In this document: piece by piece, positions 60,201 to 64,000 of the stretch | How the letters are laid out: each line of letters begins with the position of its first letter | How positions within the stretch are numbered: position 1 is the stretch's first letter | DNA from: Coleophoma eucalyptorum | Lineage: Eukaryota > Ascomycota > Leotiomycetes > Helotiales > Dermateaceae | Assembly: GCA_026120035.1 (NCBI GenBank) | Contig: JALRME010000054.1 | Span: forward strand, 87,103 to 151,102 | Length of the DNA: 64,000 nucleotides | Reading direction: 5' to 3' | The notes under the pieces: model-generated | What the model was told of the DNA's origin: nothing | The model's input: the letters and a program-made list of their open reading frames with translations, nothing else | Database searches by the model: none | Made by a program: the position numbers and the translations under genes

Positions 60201-61513
60201 AACCAGTGGGTTCTGCCTTAACCACTGGTTTCGCCTAGTATAGGTGTTTCATCCATTGTAAGGTGGGTCCTAGGAAGGGTTCCAAATACAGAGAGGATGT
60301 CTACATATGTACATGGTTTGTAGCTTCAGGGAAATTTTTAAGTATTACAGTGCTTGGAAACTAGTATGATGGATAACGTACTAGGATTGCCAATATATAA
60401 GCTGAGTTCCGATAATAATGTCGTTCTCTGTGGAATACAAGAAGTCGCTAGAGAGAGAGAGTACATGATTCAAGCACCTAACGATGGCCATTGGATGGAT
60501 GAAGCACAGGATGGGGAAGCCTTCTACATATACTGCCAATAGGATTTGGACTATCTATAATGCATGGAGTGGGCGTGGATGGGAGCGAGTGTGGATGTAG
60601 AATGGGTGTAGAACTGAATTAAACCTAGATCAATACACTACTGGTACCTACCACCTTCCGTAGTCCTAAATTTAGCCTTATCTGGACAGGCTTTACACTC
60701 GAATTAAGCCCAAGTCAAAGAATATTTGATTAGAATTCTATACCGATTTGAGTCGAGCTTGGGTTGGGCTTAAGCCTCAAACCGCCACTGGGTTCACCCA
60801 GGTACTATCAGTATCAAACCTAACTCAAGCTCAGCTCAAATCGGTATCGAACTAAACTTAATACTCGTTTGAGTTAGTACTAAGGTAGGTCTAGCTAGGA
60901 TTTGACTAGAGCGAGACTCAAATCGCATATAGAGTGGCAGTAAGGTAGGATTACTTGTGTAATTGTAGAGTATGGATTCTAACTCTCGAGTAGTTTGGAA
61001 AGTTTGAAAAACCACCCAGATACTGGTCTAGGTTGGGGTTCATGGTTTTATAGTTTTTACAGTTTCGATGCCCAGTTTTGTAACCTAACTCTCAATTTTG
61101 ACTTTAGAATTTGACGAGTTAAAATACTTATATACTCTATATTTACATAGTCCCACTTTACAATCCCCGAGAGCTAAAAACCAGACACCCCAGCCTCACC
61201 CCTGGGAATCCAGAGTCAGAATCCAAGCAATACCCCCCCCCCATCCCTTCCATGTCACCTTTTAACAATTTAGCAGTGCATTACTTCAGAGTACTTACCT
61301 ACACAGAATCTGATCCTAGTAGCACAGTGATGTCTGTACCTTACTTATATAGTTAGGTACGCATTCCTCCCTAATCTAGGTATGTTATGTACATACATAT
61401 ATCATACTCTATCTTGCCCCTTTGATTTAGTCAAGAGTATAATTTAAACTCCAATAGTGCATTTACATCCCCTACCTACTTTTGGTAATAAGACAGAATT
61501 ACGTATATTCGCC
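57219..61513. other. AT-rich intergenic region with repeat fragments and one decayed gene
   Basis: Apart from the remnant at 59185-59650 I see no gene. Pieces of the hAT-like family recur at about 60110-60250 (AAACCAGTGGGTTCTG words after a poly-C run) and 60960-61090 (AAACCACCCAGA). Between 60,600 and 60,920 GAGTTGAGCTTGGG-like words occur on both strands. Frames at 58136-58438 and 60354-60542 have no support. Confidence 0.5.
59185..59650 (-). pseudogene. Decayed small gene with an in-frame stop and a frameshift
   Basis: On the minus strand an ATG at 59650 opens MTRKTSRPVALNLGDSKQRV and reaches a GTGAGT donor after 59575. A 38-nt intron ends in TTATAG, and the next exon (from 59536) reads RRRNEEEELQRKNSE, then a TAG at 59487-59489, then KSKNNPTLATSDLS. 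The frame then changes near 59440 to ELLRIAQENRDFYEIKSRF, continuing to a stop at 59185. The peptides in the two frames look like genuine continuous protein (charged helices, no low complexity), so I read it as one gene with two lesions. The family is not recognised. An unusual extra intron near 59440 could explain the shift but not the stop. Confidence 0.45.
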
Positions 61514-62128
61514 ATGGCCCCTGCCAAGAACAACATCGAGCCGCGAGCCGGTATCGCGACTGATGGCTGGTCTGAGGAAGATGAGGCAACAGCTACGTGC
61601 TTCTATGGTACTGTACAACTGGCATTCGTAAGTCTACATAGATAAGCATCCAGGCCAGCCTTCTGGCAGGCAATATCTCCTCATCCGTCCCTATCTAAAC
61701 CATCAATCTTTCCTGCTCTGATACCCTGTAGCCAACACAAGGCCCCTGGTCTAGTCGATACCTTTCTCTGCAATTGTACCGACTGCCGCAAGATTACAGC
61801 GTCCATGTCTGCAACCAATTTCACTGTCGCTGATATTTATCTGAAGCATTTATGCGGCCAAGATAACCTAAAAGTATTTAGCCAGGCAGAGACTGTGCCA
61901 AATGGTAATACCATGGCTAATCATTTCTGTTCTACTTGTGGCTCGCTTATGTATCGTGTTGGCTCGGCTTTCCCAGGGATGAGCATTCTACGTGTCGGCA
62001 CTGTAGATGATTTCAGTCTGGCCGAGACTAAGCTGAGACCTAGGGTTGAGCAGTTTGTTAAGGATCGTGTTTGTTGGTTGTCTGCTATAGAAGGAGTGGA
62101 GCAGGTTGAAGGGAGTGCTTATACGTAG
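61514..62128 (+). CDS. GFA/CENP-V-type zinc-fold protein, possibly impaired (166 aa, 2 exons)
   Basis: Member of the GFA family (PF04828), small zinc-binding beta proteins; in fungi they are mostly of unknown substrate. Exon 1 is 61514-61627 and ends A-T-C-F-Y-G-T-V-Q-L-A-F. Exon 2 is taken from 61742 (AAG acceptor), giving A-P-G-L-V-D-T-F-L-C-N-C-T-D-C-R-K. The rest carries the second zinc site H-F-C-S-T-C-G-S-L-M-Y-R and the end Q-V-E-G-S-A. Two oddities: the second cysteine of the expected C-x-C at the first site is tyrosine (TAT), and the usual acceptor at 61731 would give P-T-Q-G-P and then a one-base frame error. Either the acceptor has shifted by ten bases, or the gene is frameshifted. 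Surroundings are transposon debris. Confidence 0.7.
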
Positions 62129-62489
62129 AGGATACAGGATCTGTAATTGAACAAACAGAAATAATGTCGTCAGCTCAAGGTCCTTGAAAGGTTTGCAGGA
62201 ATCCTGATAGCCCCATGAATTAGTCCAGTCAGGTCCATTACAGTGATGTATAAAGTACTTCCATGCATTTTCGAGCCGTGGCGCGGTTCGACCGATGACA
62301 AGTTTCAAGCCAGGTACAAGCACACGTTAGAAGTATAGTATACCATGTACATCTACTGTAGTTTCCAGATATCAAATTAAATATCCCAATCCAAAGTTAT
62401 CGCACAGTACTGCCACCTTATATGTGACCTTGCTCTGTATTTGTTATAGGTTCAAAACTGTTCGAAATAGTATAAGGTAGTATAGTAAT

Positions 62490-62600
62490 TGTAAGGACAC
62501 AGGTTTGATCAATGGCAGGATAGAGGTATTTGGGAGCATAATAACCTTATATTGACTGAATCCTATAGGTCTCGTACGAAAGACACAAAAAAGATTAATA
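62490..62600 (-). mobile_element. LTR fragment, inverted, copy 3
   Basis: Read on the minus strand it matches the 3' part of LTR copies 1 and 2 (TTTTTTGTGTCTTTCGTACG, ACCTATAGGAT, GCTCCCAAATACCTCTATCC) and ends CCTTACA. This supplies the missing 3' terminus, so the full LTR would be TGTAAG...CTTACA. Confidence 0.6.
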
Positions 62601-63098
62601 ACTTTAAACTTAAGCTTAGACTTAAGCTAGATTCTTATGTTTTAACTAACAAACCTAAATTTGGACTAGTTTAGAGCGTATATTTCCTATATGCCTATCT
62701 ACTAGCTTAGGTAGTTATATATGTATCTATTGTAAATGATGATATGTGGTTTAAGGTAGTTCAATTCATTCTCTCGGGATACGACAATACACAAAAAAGA
62801 CACAAGTAGTTAGGAGTCTCAACTGAATGATTCCTATAACGATATAACTAAAAAAAGAGCTACGAAGGAGGTAGGTTGATTGATCGACACAATGCCTCGA
62901 TTTCCATGGTCGGATCATTCAATCCGTAAGTCAATGATGATGTGTACAATAGCCAGGGACCAATATATATGCATTACCGGGCAGGAACAGGGTTCCTCCG
63001 ATCGGTTGCACGCCCTACCGTCCCGTTGCCTCGTCCCATTCCACCAGGTTACACTATATGTATATAGACCTTATAGCTTAATTTTATTCGAAGGATAC

Positions 63099-63232
63099 TT
63101 AGGTTATTGCCTAACATCGTAGGTAAAGATTCTCAATTGATAAGGCAAGAATAATACGAAGATTTCTTCTATACGTATTGGTAATATAAGGAAGTTAAGT
63201 AAGAAACAATAGGATAACAATAACCAGCATCG
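63099..63232. repeat. Dispersed repeat D, copy 3
   Basis: Same ordered words as copy 1 (ATTGCCTAACATCGTAGGTA, TTGATAAGGCAAGAATAATA, TTTCTTCTATACGTA, AAGTAAGAAACAATAG, AATAACCAG). Confidence 0.6.
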
Positions 63233-63279
63233 TGAACCTAGCATAAGCCTAAGTTTAAGTTTATTGGCCAAACCATAAT

Positions 63280-63772
63280 TATATTTATACTATAGAGGGG
63301 GAGAGGTCCCTAAAAAAGGTGAGGTTTTTCTTGCGCGATTTTAACTCTAGATTCTCACTTTCTATTTCGACTTAGAATATAACTCTTGATTTTTCGATTT
63401 TAGATATCGACTTTGGATATCAACTTTGAATTTCGACTTTCTATCTTTGGATTTTTAGTTTACTTGGTTTCTCTTTTTTAGGCTTTATAATAAGCTTAAA
63501 ACAAGCTAAATAAGCGAATTCATATATTTTAGAGACTAAGGAACCTTATATAAATGAGTAGGTCGGAAGCAACTAAGAGGGACCGTTTAAAATTAAAGTC
63601 AAAATTAAGAGTTAGAGTTTAAAGTTGAAATTGATAGTCAAAATCCTGAGAGATACCCCCCCACCCTTTTTGAGATCCCCATATACTAAACGAAACCCCT
63701 ATATTAAGCAAAAAACCAGTGGGTGGTTTACAAATTGAAAAACCAGCCCACGGATACCTAGTGCGCAGCCTA
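63280..63772 (+). mobile_element. hAT-like element C, 5'-truncated
   Basis: Aligns with the right part of element A from GAGAGGTCCCTAAAAA through the GACTTTGAATTT tract to the terminus GTGCGCAGCCTA (63761-63772). It lacks the LTR, so it shows the uninterrupted form of that site. I find no matching left terminus, so no target duplication can be claimed. Confidence 0.65.
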
Positions 63773-63909
63773 TTATACTATATCTAACACTATTCTGCTG
63801 TATTTGACAGGCTAGTTGCTTGTTAATAGCCTAACCGTCCAACAAATCAGTATCAGAGAGTTACTATTCTAGTAGTCAGAAGTACAAGTCTGCAATAATA
63901 ATACTGTTG

Positions 63910-63927
63910 GTTCACCCTACGGTGAAC
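63910..63927. repeat. Hairpin at window end
   Basis: GTTCACC, loop CTAC, GGTGAAC. About 50 bases on, the near-palindrome GGAGTTCGAGCTCGACTCC and then CCGTAGGG (inverse of CCCTACGG in this hairpin) follow, so this may be the end of a further element cut by the window. Confidence 0.4.
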
Positions 63928-64000
63928 GCTGTCTAATTTCTGTCGAGTACTCGGATCAGAGTCCGGTTCACCAGGAGTTCGAGCTCGACTCCGTAGGGTA

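Larger units (their letters stand above)
62129..64000. other. Transposon debris to the window end
   Basis: No gene seen. Contains an inverted LTR fragment, repeat D copy 3 and a 5'-truncated hAT-like copy, listed separately. The last 100 bases hold two palindromes and may begin another element. Confidence 0.55.

Noticed and set aside
60354..60542. 62-codon frame
   Set aside because: Opens at TTG; no homology and surrounded by repeat fragments.
1..64000. CRISPR array, operon, riboswitch or bacterial-type mobile island
   Set aside because: The window is eukaryotic with spliceosomal introns; no regular spacer-repeat arrays were seen.

Overview
This is nuclear DNA from a filamentous ascomycete (Pezizomycotina). 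Genes carry many short spliceosomal introns (about 40-200 nt, GT-AG with CTAAC-type branch sites), and the window holds an AbaA-type TEA regulator, a dynein LC8 light chain, Mrd1 and a fungal hybrid histidine kinase. Leotiomycetes would fit, but that placement is inference. I rebuilt 13 multi-exon or single-exon genes by hand, checking phase at each splice junction, plus one decayed gene.

Left part, 1.7-11 kb: a compact housekeeping and development block. It holds a DUF2237 protein, dynein light chain LC8 (minus strand), the pre-rRNA processing factor Mrd1, the conidiation regulator AbaA with CATTCY sites in its own leader, and a small HsbA-like protein (minus). From 11 to 18.7 kb I see no convincing gene. 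From 18.7 to 43 kb there are well separated single genes with long intergenic spaces: a PH-domain Meu6-like protein built of about 80-residue repeats, an unrecognised LRR/zinc-ribbon-like protein, a four-TM MARVEL-like protein, a 1508-residue hybrid histidine kinase in 13 exons, an intracellular-type PAF acetylhydrolase, and a 943-residue disordered protein with a C-terminal cysteine domain.

Right part, 45-57 kb: an amine/nitrogen catabolism group. An APC-family permease and a copper amine oxidase are transcribed divergently from a 577-bp promoter with GATA sites. The oxidase ends in -SKL, so it is probably peroxisomal. A flavin L-amino-acid oxidase-like gene follows, separated by a 6-kb AT-rich transposon nest. 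The transporter would import amines or amino acids, the oxidases would release ammonium, and GATA factors would switch the set on when nitrogen is limiting (inference).

From 49.7 kb onward most intergenic DNA is mobile-element debris: a non-autonomous hAT-like family with 8-bp target duplications (two complete copies in inverted orientation, one nested in an older copy), a solo-LTR family with TGTAAG...CTTACA termini, and a third repeat present three times. A GFA-family gene with a lost zinc ligand and a decayed gene lie among them.
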